DNA of 15,583 nucleotides from an uncultured Lacibacter sp. (lineage in GTDB: Bacteria > Bacteroidota > Bacteroidia > Chitinophagales > Chitinophagaceae): positions 1 to 15,583 of the forward strand of contig NZ_CAMLGT010000060.1 in NCBI RefSeq assembly GCF_946479605.1, written 5' to 3'. Positions 1-7,708 of this stretch are shown here, in pieces (position 1 is the first letter of the stretch; each line of letters starts with the position of its first letter). The position numbers and the translations under genes were made by a program. The notes beneath the pieces were generated by a model. It saw nothing but the letters and a program-made list of their open reading frames with translations. It was not told the DNA's origin and made no database searches.

Positions 1-628
1 ATTTATGAAACTGCAGTTTTCCTTCCTGCAGGTAAATAATTTCGCTCACCACATCGTCCAGCTCACTTAATATATGCGAGGTGATAAGTACCAGTTTTCC
101 CTTTTGTTTTTCTTTGATGATCTTTTGTTTCAGAATTTCCGATGCCACCGGATCAAGCCCGGCAGTTGGTTCATCAAGGATCAACACATCAGGATTAAAC
201 AGAAACGCAAGTGCGGCACTTACTTTCTGCCTGGTACCACCGCTGAGTGTACGCATTTTCTTTTGCATCATATTGTTCAAACCGAACGATTCAATCAATT
301 CTTCATCTGTTGCTGTTGTGCCCTTTCGTATATCACGCATCATTGTAAACACCTGGGCAATATTCATATTGTCGGGGTAACGACCGATCTGCGGCATATA
401 ACCTATCCGCTCACGGTAGCGCCAGTCGTGCAGAATATTATGCTGATCAAAGGTGATGAAACCACTATCGGGCACCACCATACCCAGTATTGATTTGATC
501 AATGTTGTTTTACCGCTTCCGTTAGGCCCTATGAGTGCAATGGATTGCCCACGGTTGCAATTCACACTTACATTATCAAGCGCTTTTAACTTGCCGAATG
601 TTTTTGTTACGTTACTGGCAATAATCAT
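1..628 (-). CDS. nosF: NosF, ABC transporter ATPase of nitrous oxide reductase maturation (3' end beyond window)
   Basis: This is the ATP-binding subunit of the NosDFY ABC system, which is needed to build the CuZ centre of nitrous oxide reductase; NosF acts on the cytoplasmic face and would pair with a NosY permease lying left of the window. The first 209 residues are visible and the frame stays open to the edge. Walker A is GPNGSGKT (residues 34-41), the Q-loop Gln is about 80, the ABC signature LSGGTRQ is 128-134, Walker B VLILDEP is 148-154 and the switch His is H185 (TSH). The ATG at 628-626 is chosen because it lies 3 bases after the nosD stop and starts a canonical ABC N-terminus. ABC ATPase identity is certain. 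The NosF name rests on its place directly after nosD. Confidence 0.93.
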   Translation of the reverse strand, partial: MIIASNVTKTFGKLKALDNVSVNCNRGQSIALIGPNGSGKTTLIKSILGMVVPDSGFITFDQHNILHDWRYRERIGYMPQIGRYPDNMNIAQVFTMMRDIRKGTTATDEELIESFGLNNMMQKKMRTLSGGTRQKVSAALAFLFNPDVLILDEPTAGLDPVASEILKQKIIKEKQKGKLVLITSHILSELDDVVSEIIYLQEGKLQFHK

Positions 629-631
629 GGT

Positions 632-1864
632 TCAGAATTTAATTGGTTTCATCAGGGGTTCGTCATCTTTCAATTCAACCGGAGTAATCACCGGCAGCAT
701 TTTCTCCGCTTTATCCAGCAGCCCCACAATAAAACTGCGGTATAACATCATACTGGAGTTATTACGTTCGCTGATCATGGAATACATACTCACAGGGCGG
801 TAAGGCACATCACCAACTCCATTCCTGTTCAAATCATACCCGTCATATTTATCCCAGTAATTCTTTTGAAATTTATTCAGCATCAATTCACCATTGGTAG
901 CCACATCAAAAGAATTGGCCTGGAAATTATTTTGCTTGATATTATTTTCCATACAGCTGGCCTGTATCTTCAAGGCCCAGCCATTATTCTCAAATGAATT
1001 TTTATACAGGTTGATGCGGTTACTGCCTTCCATCATTACAGCAACCGTATTGCGTTTAAATGTATTTCCTTCCACATGGCTATCGGTAATGTCTTTCATT
1101 AAAATACCATAAGCAGCAGTGCCCCAGTTTTCAGCAAACGTGTTATGATACATACTGATTCCTTTTGAATACATGACCGATACACCTGCACCATTATCAA
1201 CAAACCTGTTTGAGATATAGGAGTTGGTATTGGAAAACATAAAATGCAATCCGTAGCGCACATTTTTTGTGCTATGATTTTGCCTGATGCCTGAGTTGGT
1301 GACAAACTCAAAATAAATACCATCACGATGTCCGGTAATATAATTACCTGTAATCTGCATACTGTCACTCTTCCAGCAATGGATACCATTGCCTGAAGAA
1401 ATTTCATCCTTTGCATCGGAACGCAGATCGTTGTTTGAAATAATACATGCTGTAGCATGCTGGGAATAAATTCCAAAAAAACTGTTTTCAAATTTATTGT
1501 TACGGATCGTTACCCGGCGGCTATCGGCAATACGCACTGCTGCAATATCGTTATAACTGCTGCGGCCCGAATTACGAAACACAAAACCTTCTACCAGCAC
1601 ATCATTTGCACGGATGGTGAAGATCTCGTACTTACGTTCGCCATCAAACACCGGAAAGTTTATTCCACGTAATACCACTTTCTTGTTGATGGTAAGCTGA
1701 CCTTCTTTATATAAACCAGCATATACCAAAATGGTATCGCCATCAGCTGCCTGCTGAACGGCCTGCTTCAATGACCGCAACGGTTGCGACGGCCCCACAC
1801 GTAACGTACGTGCAGAAGCTGTAAGCAGTACACAAAAAGATAATATGCTGAAGAGTATTTTCAT
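632..1864 (-). CDS. nosD: NosD, periplasmic beta-helix protein for CuZ assembly
   Basis: NosD is the periplasmic partner of the NosFY ABC transporter and is required for maturation of the CuZ centre of NosZ. The protein has 410 residues. A Sec signal peptide covers about residues 1-19 (MKILFSILSFCVLLTASA). A long parallel beta-helix of CASH/NosD type follows, with repeated short turns such as NNKFENS, GNYITGH, HNTFAEN, GNTFKRN and KNSFENN between about 85 and 335. The C-terminal NYWDKYDGYDLNRNGVGD segment (335-352) followed by VPYRP is typical of NosD. The ATG overlaps the nosL stop by one base (TAATG), suggesting translational coupling, and nosF begins 3 bases after its own stop. Length and order match nos clusters. 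Confidence 0.95.
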   Translation of the reverse strand: MKILFSILSFCVLLTASARTLRVGPSQPLRSLKQAVQQAADGDTILVYAGLYKEGQLTINKKVVLRGINFPVFDGERKYEIFTIRANDVLVEGFVFRNSGRSSYNDIAAVRIADSRRVTIRNNKFENSFFGIYSQHATACIISNNDLRSDAKDEISSGNGIHCWKSDSMQITGNYITGHRDGIYFEFVTNSGIRQNHSTKNVRYGLHFMFSNTNSYISNRFVDNGAGVSVMYSKGISMYHNTFAENWGTAAYGILMKDITDSHVEGNTFKRNTVAVMMEGSNRINLYKNSFENNGWALKIQASCMENNIKQNNFQANSFDVATNGELMLNKFQKNYWDKYDGYDLNRNGVGDVPYRPVSMYSMISERNNSSMMLYRSFIVGLLDKAEKMLPVITPVELKDDEPLMKPIKF

Positions 1865-2865
1865 TATTGAATAAGTTGATTCCAGCTAACAGCAATACCA
1901 TTCACTTCCTGCTGAAATTTTTTCATACTGTCTTCCACTGCAAACGCAGCCACATTGCCACCCATGGGGCTGCGCAATGCTTCGCCGGAAAGCAGGAAAC
2001 TTTCTTCGGCTTTTACCAACGTTCCTTTTTGCGTATAATCAACAAAGTAAACTGATGCAATATCTGCGGCAGCTACCTCCTTTGATTTTACAAATGAAAC
2101 AACACAATGCACATCATCAAACTTGTACACCTTGTGTTTGTTTGTGATCACTTCTGCACCAAACCGTTGATCACTGATCACCATCTTACAAAAATGGCAG
2201 GCATCTTTTCCAAAGCTGATCGGCTGCGGGCCTGAAGAGCAACTCTGCATCAACAATACTATTGCTGCAACACTTGCAATCTTTGCAATTTTTGGTTTTA
2301 CTTTCCACTCACGGTAAGCAAGTATTACAAGTATCAACCCAACACCAAGAAAAATATAACCACCTACATCAGGAAAAGAGTAAGCACCAAAATTGAGCAA
2401 TTGTTTAAACCCTATTAACGGTGGTTGATAAGCCATACCCGGTACAACAATCGCTGCATTTGGATCAAGGTTGTGACCATAGTTATACTCCCACCGGTAA
2501 AAATCAAACATGGCAATAACACCAAACGCAATGTATAGAATGGTCCATGTATAAAAGAACCAGCGCTTATTCACAAAAAATGTAAGAATGCCAAATAGCC
2601 CAAATGCCCCAATGAGATAAGGCAAAATTGTAAATTCAAAAAAATCTTCGGTGCGTAGCTTACGCATACCAATGTAGTGATTCAATCCACTGATAACATC
2701 AACATCACCTGCCAGTTTATTGGCATGGATCTTCAGCACAAGTCCTTCAGGGTACTGCGGTGCTGTAAGATCAATGCGCCACATGGGCACAAAAATGACA
2801 ATGAATAACGCTACTCCGCAAACAAGCGATAATAATTTTGTAATAGGGGCTAATGGCTCTTTCAT
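1864..2865 (-). CDS. nosL: NosL copper chaperone fused to an N-terminal membrane domain
   Basis: The C-terminal third (about residues 205-333) is NosL, a lipoprotein copper chaperone that supplies Cu(I) for CuZ assembly. It shows a lipobox-like L-M-Q-S-C ending at C209, the D-A-C-H-F-C-K-M motif (C223, C226, M228) and an S-P-M-G-G segment (299-303) like that of NosL proteins. The first 185 or so residues are a separate membrane domain: TM1 about 9-29, an outer loop about 30-72, TM2 about 76-97, TM3 about 102-121 and TM4 about 166-184. A further hydrophobic stretch (196-206) looks like a lipoprotein signal, now internal. The 333 aa are about twice the usual NosL length. The fusion is in frame, with no sign of sequencing error. 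Whether signal peptidase II cuts at C209 to release a lipoprotein cannot be told. The function of the membrane part is not recognised. Confidence 0.88.
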   Translation of the reverse strand: MKEPLAPITKLLSLVCGVALFIVIFVPMWRIDLTAPQYPEGLVLKIHANKLAGDVDVISGLNHYIGMRKLRTEDFFEFTILPYLIGAFGLFGILTFFVNKRWFFYTWTILYIAFGVIAMFDFYRWEYNYGHNLDPNAAIVVPGMAYQPPLIGFKQLLNFGAYSFPDVGGYIFLGVGLILVILAYREWKVKPKIAKIASVAAIVLLMQSCSSGPQPISFGKDACHFCKMVISDQRFGAEVITNKHKVYKFDDVHCVVSFVKSKEVAAADIASVYFVDYTQKGTLVKAEESFLLSGEALRSPMGGNVAAFAVEDSMKKFQQEVNGIAVSWNQLIQ

Positions 2866-2887
2866 TGATCTGTTTTTTAAAGTCCAT

Positions 2888-2928
2888 AAAAACAGGCCTG
2901 TGTTACCTGCGGTAACAACAGGCCCGTT
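2888..2928 (-). terminator. Hairpin with U-tract between nosZ and nosL (attenuator or terminator)
   Basis: Plus-strand bases 2895-2907 pair with 2911-2924 around a 3-base loop, with one bulged base; two or three more pairs form beyond an A/C mismatch (2891-2893 with 2926-2928). In the direction of transcription (minus) the stem is followed by TGTTTTTATGG, a U-rich tract. It starts about 30 bases after the nosZ stop and ends about 22 bases before the nosL ATG. It is likely a leaky intrinsic terminator or an mRNA-stabilising 3' hairpin that makes nosZ more abundant than nosLDF. Confidence 0.7.
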
Positions 2929-2956
2929 ACTTGATAATTATCCTCAACTTATTTTA

Positions 2957-4945
2957 TTACTTAGCAGCCGGTTTTTCTGCAGCATCTGCACCCTGCTTAC
3001 CTAAACTGAATGTAAGGGGCACATTACTTCCTGCAGGCGATACACGGATGTAACCCTGCATTTCCTGGTGCAATGCACTACAGAAATCGGTACAGTAGAA
3101 TGGATATACACCTGTTTTTTCAGGAACCCATTTTAAGGTTGATGTTTCACCAGGCATAATGAGCAGTTCGGCATTCAATGCACCTTTTACTGCAAACCCG
3201 TGTGGCACATCCCAATCCTGTTCCAGATTTGTTACATGGAAATACACTTCATCACCCAGTTTTATCCCTTCAATATTATCAGGCGCAAAGTGCGAACGGA
3301 TAGATGTCATGTACACATGGATCTTGTTTCCTTCACGCACCACTTTCGATTCTTTTTCTCCTTTTGTTACATAAGGATGGTTGTTCTCATCGATCTTATA
3401 GATCTTCACACTTTTATCTTTAATGAGCGATGCGGGCATTGAACCTGCATAGTGTGGTTCACCAATTGTGGGGAAGTCAAGGATCAATTGCATTTTATCG
3501 CCGCTGATATCAAAGATCTGTGCACTTTGTGTTAACTCAGGACCTGTGGGCAGATAACGGTCTTTTGTGATCTTGTTATAAGCTACCACATATTTACCCC
3601 ATGGTTTACGTGTATCGCCACCAGGAATTGATAAGTGACCAATAGAATAATAAGTAGGCACACGATCAAGTACTTTCAGGTCTTTTACATTCCATTTTAC
3701 AATTTCACTGCTCACAAAGAAAGAAGTATATGCATTACCATTTCCATCAAACTCGGTATGCAAAGGTCCAAGACCTGGTTTTTGTACTTCGCCATGCAAT
3801 GCTGCTTCGTAATTAATTACAGGAATGCCGCCAAACTCTCCATCATACTTTTTATCTGCAATTGCTTTCTGAATTTTTGTGAAAGAGAACACAGGAATAA
3901 CTGCAGCCAGTTTACCACTGCCCACAATGTATTCACCGGTAGGATCAGTATCACAACCATGCGGTGATTTAGGACAAGGAATAAAATAGCAGATATCTTT
4001 CAGAATGGCAGGATCAAGTACTGTTACTTCTGTTTTGATCTCATGTTTTGCAGTATGCGTTTTTTCATCCCACTTGTTATGTGCATAGCGCACTTTTTGT
4101 TTGATGCCTTTTCCTGCTTTCAGGTATTCTTCTGCTTTTTTCCAGTTTACAGCAAGAATAAAATCTTTATCACGTTGCGATGCGTTTACTTCAAGCAAAG
4201 TGTTTGCCTGTTCACTGTTGTAGCAGCTGAAGAAGAACCAACCATGGCTGGGCCCTTTACCTGCACGACTGAGATCGAAGTTTACACCGGGAAGTAACAA
4301 CTGGAATGCTATATCCATATCGCCTTCTTTCGCAATACTGATAAAGCTGATAGTGCCTTTGAAGTTTTCTTTGTAAGAAGAAATCGGCACATCTGTATTA
4401 TCACCAATAGGCACGCTGAAACGTGTACCCGCAACAAGGTATTCAGAGTTCTCCGTAATAAAAGGCGATGAGTGGTTACCTGCACTGTTTGGCAGTTCAA
4501 GTATTTCTGCTGTGCGGAAAGTGGTATTGTCAATACGTGCCACACGTGGTGTGTTGTTGGCATTACCAAAGGTCCAGCGGCCATCAATTTCACCATTTGT
4601 TTGTGAGAAAGAAATGTGGTGAAGATCATCCCATGGTACAAAACCATTTGATGTCATTAACATCGGTTTTGATTCTTCACTATAGCCCCAACCTTTTTCA
4701 GGATCTACAGAGAAAACCGGAATTACACGGAACAAACGGCCGCTGGGCAAACCATACACACTCATTTGTCCGCTGAAACCACCGGAAACAAAATTGTAAA
4801 ATTCATCGTACTTGCCCGGGGCAACATACGCTTTTTCAGCAGAGCCACCGGCAGCTGCATTGGATGCACCTTTTGGTTTACAAGACATCCATTGCAATGC
4901 TGCAGCAGCAAGCAGGATCGTTAACATTCGTTTTGAGCTGTTCAT
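2957..4945 (-). CDS. nosZ: Nitrous oxide reductase NosZ, clade II, lipoprotein form
   Basis: NosZ reduces N2O to N2, the last step of denitrification, outside the cytoplasmic membrane. The 662-aa protein has a Sec signal with a lipobox (W-M-S-C, C22) and no twin-arginine motif, as in clade II enzymes. The beta-propeller carries seven histidines in the expected contexts for CuZ: H109 and H110 (DDLHH), H158 (GNHSS), H329 (SPHGCD), H396 (PLHTEF), H437 (IGHLS) and H498 (GEPHYA). The EPH form at the last site, not DxHH, also points to clade II. The C-terminal cupredoxin domain has the CuA ligands H582 (VPHGF), C618, C622, H626 and M629 (CTDFCSALHQEM). No key residue is missing. A 43-base gap separates it from the upstream cytochrome c gene, with no terminator, so the two are probably co-transcribed. 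Confidence 0.98.
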   Translation of the reverse strand: MNSSKRMLTILLAAAALQWMSCKPKGASNAAAGGSAEKAYVAPGKYDEFYNFVSGGFSGQMSVYGLPSGRLFRVIPVFSVDPEKGWGYSEESKPMLMTSNGFVPWDDLHHISFSQTNGEIDGRWTFGNANNTPRVARIDNTTFRTAEILELPNSAGNHSSPFITENSEYLVAGTRFSVPIGDNTDVPISSYKENFKGTISFISIAKEGDMDIAFQLLLPGVNFDLSRAGKGPSHGWFFFSCYNSEQANTLLEVNASQRDKDFILAVNWKKAEEYLKAGKGIKQKVRYAHNKWDEKTHTAKHEIKTEVTVLDPAILKDICYFIPCPKSPHGCDTDPTGEYIVGSGKLAAVIPVFSFTKIQKAIADKKYDGEFGGIPVINYEAALHGEVQKPGLGPLHTEFDGNGNAYTSFFVSSEIVKWNVKDLKVLDRVPTYYSIGHLSIPGGDTRKPWGKYVVAYNKITKDRYLPTGPELTQSAQIFDISGDKMQLILDFPTIGEPHYAGSMPASLIKDKSVKIYKIDENNHPYVTKGEKESKVVREGNKIHVYMTSIRSHFAPDNIEGIKLGDEVYFHVTNLEQDWDVPHGFAVKGALNAELLIMPGETSTLKWVPEKTGVYPFYCTDFCSALHQEMQGYIRVSPAGSNVPLTFSLGKQGADAAEKPAAK

Positions 4946-4988
4946 ATCTGTTGTATTAAATATTAATGGTTAACGGAGCCGGGGTCGG

Positions 4989-5465
4989 TTATTTTACTCC
5001 ATCATTTTTGCGCATGAACTCATACACATTGCGTGCATCATCATCAGTTAAGTTCTGGTTAGGCATACGCACAAGGCATATTTCCAGTTGTGCCATTGCT
5101 TTGGGATCTTTGTCCAGCATTTCATCCACATTTGTAACAAAGTTCATGATCCACTCAGGTTTGTGGCGTGTGGTAACACCTTTCCAACCCGGGCCAACCA
5201 GTTTTTCATCAGTAAGTTTGTGGCAGCTTCCGCATTTCACATCATACACCTTCAATCCAGCTTCAGCCATTGCCTTATCCAGTTCAGGTTTCACCTCCAC
5301 ATTGGTAAACTTACCGGCACCTCTTTCAGGATCGTAAGAAGGGTTTCCATTTTCTGTTGTTGCTGGTGAAGTTGTTTCGCTACCTGTTGAAGCATTGGAT
5401 GAGCTTTGATTGCCACAGGCATACACAAAAGCAAGAAAGCTGAAGACGATGAGCAGTTTTTTCAT
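4989..5465 (-). CDS. Mono-heme cytochrome c lipoprotein, likely electron donor to NosZ
   Basis: A small c-type cytochrome of 158 aa. From the chosen start it has a lipoprotein signal (MKKLLIVFSFLAFVYAC, C17), a Ser/Thr/Asn-rich linker to about residue 50, and one class I cytochrome c domain. That domain has the heme-binding motif C78-G-S-C81-H82 and a likely axial Met in L-V-R-M-P (M134). An upstream in-frame frame extends to 5519, but it adds a charged, non-signal leader, so the ATG at 5465 (or the one two codons earlier at 5471) is preferred. It is first in the nos operon with NosZ right after it, and clade II nos clusters often carry such cytochromes. The role as donor to CuA is inferred from this linkage. 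Expression is probably controlled by the FNR-like boxes upstream. Confidence 0.92.
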   Translation of the reverse strand: MKKLLIVFSFLAFVYACGNQSSSNASTGSETTSPATTENGNPSYDPERGAGKFTNVEVKPELDKAMAEAGLKVYDVKCGSCHKLTDEKLVGPGWKGVTTRHKPEWIMNFVTNVDEMLDKDPKAMAQLEICLVRMPNQNLTDDDARNVYEFMRKNDGVK

Positions 5466-5504
5466 TTGCATGTTTTTTATTATTGGCAGATTAATATTAC
5501 TTGG

Positions 5505-5512
5505 CAAGATTA
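5505..5512 (-). promoter_or_regulatory. Putative -7 element of the cytochrome c/nosZ promoter
   Basis: The minus strand reads TAATCTTG, five of six fixed positions of the Bacteroidota TAnnTTTG element. It is 39 bases upstream of the chosen ATG. The centre of the FNR-like box at 5535-5548 is 36.5 bases upstream of its last base, so with a start near 5500 the box would be centred near -41.5, the class II activator position. The start site is inferred, not mapped. Confidence 0.5.
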
Positions 5513-5534
5513 CGCTCACTTACCACATAACAAT

Positions 5535-5548
5535 ATGATTAAAGTCAT
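5535..5548. promoter_or_regulatory. FNR/DNR-like box 1 (nos operon side)
   Basis: ATGAT-TAAA-GTCAT is a 5-4-5 inverted repeat with one mismatch, resembling the FNR/DNR/NnrR consensus TTGAT-N4-ATCAA. It lies closest to the cytochrome c gene and at class II distance from the putative -7 element. The Crp/Fnr gene next door is the obvious candidate to bind it. Confidence 0.55.
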
Positions 5549-5560
5549 AAAACAGGCTGA

Positions 5561-5574
5561 CTGATTACAATCAG
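5561..5574. promoter_or_regulatory. FNR/DNR-like box 2 (perfect palindrome)
   Basis: CTGAT-TACA-ATCAG is a 5-4-5 inverted repeat with perfect arms and differs from the FNR consensus only at the outermost base of each arm. Its centre is 26 bases from that of box 1. It could serve the nos operon as a second activator site or serve the divergent regulator gene; about 27 bases to its right the plus strand reads TAACTTTA (5601-5608), a possible -7 element. Confidence 0.6.
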
Positions 5575-5612
5575 CTTTCGGACTTTAAAGAAGTAAACAG
5601 TAACTTTAAAAA

Positions 5613-5626
5613 CTGATCATTATCAT
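5613..5626. promoter_or_regulatory. FNR/DNR-like box 3 (regulator gene side)
   Basis: CTGAT-CATT-ATCAT is a 5-4-5 inverted repeat with one mismatch. Its centre is 52 bases from that of box 2, twice the box 1-2 spacing, and 67 bases before the regulator ATG. If TAACTTTA at 5601-5608 is the regulator's -7 element, this box would overlap the transcription start and could act in negative autoregulation. That promoter assignment is tentative. Confidence 0.45.
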
Positions 5627-5685
5627 CTTTTTCCTTGCCAGCTATCAGAAGCAACCCATAGCTGTGTTACTACCTTGCACTCACT

Positions 5686-6300
5686 ATGCCAGCCATAAGT
5701 ACATGCGTTATTGATGTTGATCTGCTCCTTGCCTGGGGCGGCACATTTCACAACCTGCAAAAAGGACAAGTGCTGTTTCATGAAGATGATCCGGCACATT
5801 TTTATTACCAGGTAGTGGAAGGAAGAATTAAAATGTGTAATTGTAACGAAGAAGGAAAGGAATTTATACAAGGCATGTTTGAAGCAGGTGAAAGCTTTGG
5901 TGAACCTCCGCTTTTTGATGGCGGTATTTACCCGGCCAGTGCAGAAGCGGATGAAGATTCGGTGGTGATACGTTTGCGGAAAGAAAATTTTCTACAGCTG
6001 CTGAAAGAAAACTTTGATATACATTTTGGGTTTACACAAACACTGGCACGACGGTTACGCTTTAAGTCAATGATGTCGAAAGAAATCTCCTCGTACGGGC
6101 CCATGCATCGCATTTACACGTTGCTGCAGGAATACAAAAAAAATAAAGGTTATACAGATGCAGACCTGATGAAGATTGAGCTTACCCGGCAGCAGATTGC
6201 TGATATGATTGGCTTGCGGGTGGAAACGGTTATCCGCTCCATCCGTGAACTGGAACGCAAGGGACGCTTAACGATTAAACGTGGCAAAGTGTATTGCTGA
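5686..6300 (+). CDS. Crp/Fnr-family transcriptional regulator, probable control of the nos genes
   Basis: A 204-aa regulator: a cyclic-nucleotide-binding-type beta-barrel (about residues 18-105), a dimerisation helix (about 108-135) and a Crp-type winged helix-turn-helix (about 148-202). The recognition helix contains V-E-T-V-I-R (E180, R184), matching the Glu and Arg that FNR/DNR-type proteins use to read TTGAT-like half sites. The four-cysteine set of FNR is absent; the cysteines are only C7, C51, C53 and C204, so Fe-S oxygen sensing as in E. coli FNR is unlikely. A heme/NO-sensing DNR-like or redox-cysteine mode is possible but not shown. It is divergent from the nos operon across a gap holding three matching boxes, and a membrane-protein gene follows 53 bases downstream. 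The ATG at 5686 begins a full-length protein. Confidence 0.9.
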   Translation: MPAISTCVIDVDLLLAWGGTFHNLQKGQVLFHEDDPAHFYYQVVEGRIKMCNCNEEGKEFIQGMFEAGESFGEPPLFDGGIYPASAEADEDSVVIRLRKENFLQLLKENFDIHFGFTQTLARRLRFKSMMSKEISSYGPMHRIYTLLQEYKKNKGYTDADLMKIELTRQQIADMIGLRVETVIRSIRELERKGRLTIKRGKVYC

Positions 6301-6353
6301 TATACCAGCATTCATCAACATAAAATCAACCAACATTTTCCGAAATACTCTTC

Positions 6354-7607
6354 ATGCAAACAACATTTACACAACTATGGGCAAAACGGGCATTGCTTAA
6401 TTTTGTACTGCTGGCATTAGCAGGTGTACTGCTCCGTTATAAAATTCTTTTCCCACTCCCCTTTGTTGATCATAAACATTTGCTGCATGCCCATTCGCAT
6501 TTTGCATTTGCCGGTTGGGTATCATTGGCATTGTTCATCAGCATTATTCATGTGCTGAAACTGGATACTGAACAGCAAAAACAATTCAACCGCATTTTAT
6601 GGGCACAACAGATCAGCAGCTTTGGTATGCTGTTTACCTTCCCATTTATGGGCTATGCAGCGCCCTCAATTTTCTTTTCAACTTTATCCATACTTGTTTC
6701 TTACTGGTTTGCTGCAACTGCCTGGCGCATGATCAAAGCAAACACACAGCTGAGTTTCGAAAAAAAATGGCTGTACGTTGCGTTGCTGGCAAATATCATT
6801 TCATCAGCCGGTACGTTTACACTGGCTTATCTTATGGCAAATAAAATTGCCAGCCAGGACCTGTATTTCGGATCGGTTTATTTTTATCTGCATTTTCAAT
6901 ATAACGGCTGGTTCCTGTTTGCCATTTTTGCGTTGTTCTTTTCGCAACTGAAACAGCAAATGAGTTCACAGCATATACGCATGGCAAATACCTTTTTTTA
7001 CCTGCTGCTTGTACCACTTATACCTGCCTGGTTTCTTTCCATGTTGTGGATGCGTTTACCCGGCTGGATGGCTGGTGCCGGCACTGCAGCTTCTGTTCTG
7101 CAACTTGCAGGGTTGTTTGTATTTCTACGCTTACTCATCAACATAAGATTTAAGTTCAGGCTTATCTTTCACCCGCCTGTTCATCTTATCTGGCTTATTG
7201 CCGTTACCGCCTTTTCATTGAAAATTATTCTACAGGGTTTCTCTGCTATCCCTTCATTGAACCAATATGCATTTGGCGTTCGTCCTATTGTAATTGGTTT
7301 TCTTCACCTGGTATTGCTTGGCTTTGTAAGTATGTTTCTTATTGGCAATTTGCTGCAAAACCGGTTGCTGTTTCTTTCATCAAAACCGGGGCTTCTGAGT
7401 TTGTGGTTATTTGTATGTGCTATGCTGATGAATGAAATTGTCTTGATGATCCAGGGTATTGCCGCCATTCTTTATCTCCCGTTTGCATATAGCAGCGAAC
7501 TGTTGCTTGCTGCAGCATTGCTCATGTTTACAGGGCTTTTCTTTTTCTACAGAAGCCAGACGAAGAAATACATTATTCCGAAGCTGACAGAAATGCAAAC
7601 AGCGTAA
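6354..7607 (+). CDS. Twelve-TM histidine-bearing membrane protein, function unknown (NnrS- or oxidase-like)
   Basis: A 417-aa polytopic inner-membrane protein with about 12 hydrophobic segments (roughly 12-28, 48-66, 84-103, 105-124, 139-161, 175-197, 211-231, 240-262, 275-294, 310-332, 347-370 and 380-399). Histidines cluster at the start of TM2 (H40, H42, H45, H47, H49: HKHLLHAHSHFAFAGW), with others in Y-L-H-F-Q-Y-N-G-W (H180) and F-L-H-L-V-L-L-G-F (H318). Histidines in or at the ends of helices suggest heme or copper binding, as in NnrS or in heme-copper oxidase/NorB subunit I proteins. The H-H pair and H-x3-Y of catalytic oxidases are not seen, so it is unlikely to be an ordinary oxidase. 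Its place behind the Crp/Fnr regulator and beside nos suggests a role in nitrogen-oxide metabolism or stress. I do not recognise the exact family. Confidence 0.75.
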   Translation: MQTTFTQLWAKRALLNFVLLALAGVLLRYKILFPLPFVDHKHLLHAHSHFAFAGWVSLALFISIIHVLKLDTEQQKQFNRILWAQQISSFGMLFTFPFMGYAAPSIFFSTLSILVSYWFAATAWRMIKANTQLSFEKKWLYVALLANIISSAGTFTLAYLMANKIASQDLYFGSVYFYLHFQYNGWFLFAIFALFFSQLKQQMSSQHIRMANTFFYLLLVPLIPAWFLSMLWMRLPGWMAGAGTAASVLQLAGLFVFLRLLINIRFKFRLIFHPPVHLIWLIAVTAFSLKIILQGFSAIPSLNQYAFGVRPIVIGFLHLVLLGFVSMFLIGNLLQNRLLFLSSKPGLLSLWLFVCAMLMNEIVLMIQGIAAILYLPFAYSSELLLAAALLMFTGLFFFYRSQTKKYIIPKLTEMQTA

Positions 7608-7626
7608 TACAGTTTCACTTAATCAC

Positions 7627-7656
7627 AAAAAAATACCCGGGCAAGAATACCCGGGT
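7627..7656 (-). terminator. Intrinsic terminator of the lipoprotein gene to its right
   Basis: ACCCGGG (7635-7641) pairs with CCCGGGT (7650-7656) over an 8-base loop. In minus-strand reading the stem is followed by TATTTTTTTGTG, a run of seven U. There is no T-run on the plus-strand side, so it serves the leftward gene ending at 7709 and not the membrane-protein gene ending at 7607. Confidence 0.88.
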
Positions 7657-7708
7657 GAGACCAACTACTGCATGTATGCTTAAAAACCACTTAGGTGGTA
7701 TGAGAAAA

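Noticed and set aside
74..493. Plus-strand open frame of 139 codons opposite nosF
   Set aside because: It is antisense to well-conserved ABC motifs of nosF; its composition is that of a complementary-strand frame.
5466..5519. N-terminal extension of the cytochrome c frame
   Set aside because: It would bury the lipoprotein signal behind 18 residues and overlap the likely promoter; the start at 5465 (or 5471) gives a normal signal.
5582..5610. Direct repeat ACTTTAAA at 5582-5589 and 5603-5610
   Set aside because: Only 8 AT-rich bases; it could arise by chance and overlaps the possible regulator promoter, so it was not listed as a feature.
5686..6300. Classical oxygen-sensing FNR assignment
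   Set aside because: The N-terminal cysteine set for a 4Fe-4S cluster is absent, so the FNR name was not given.
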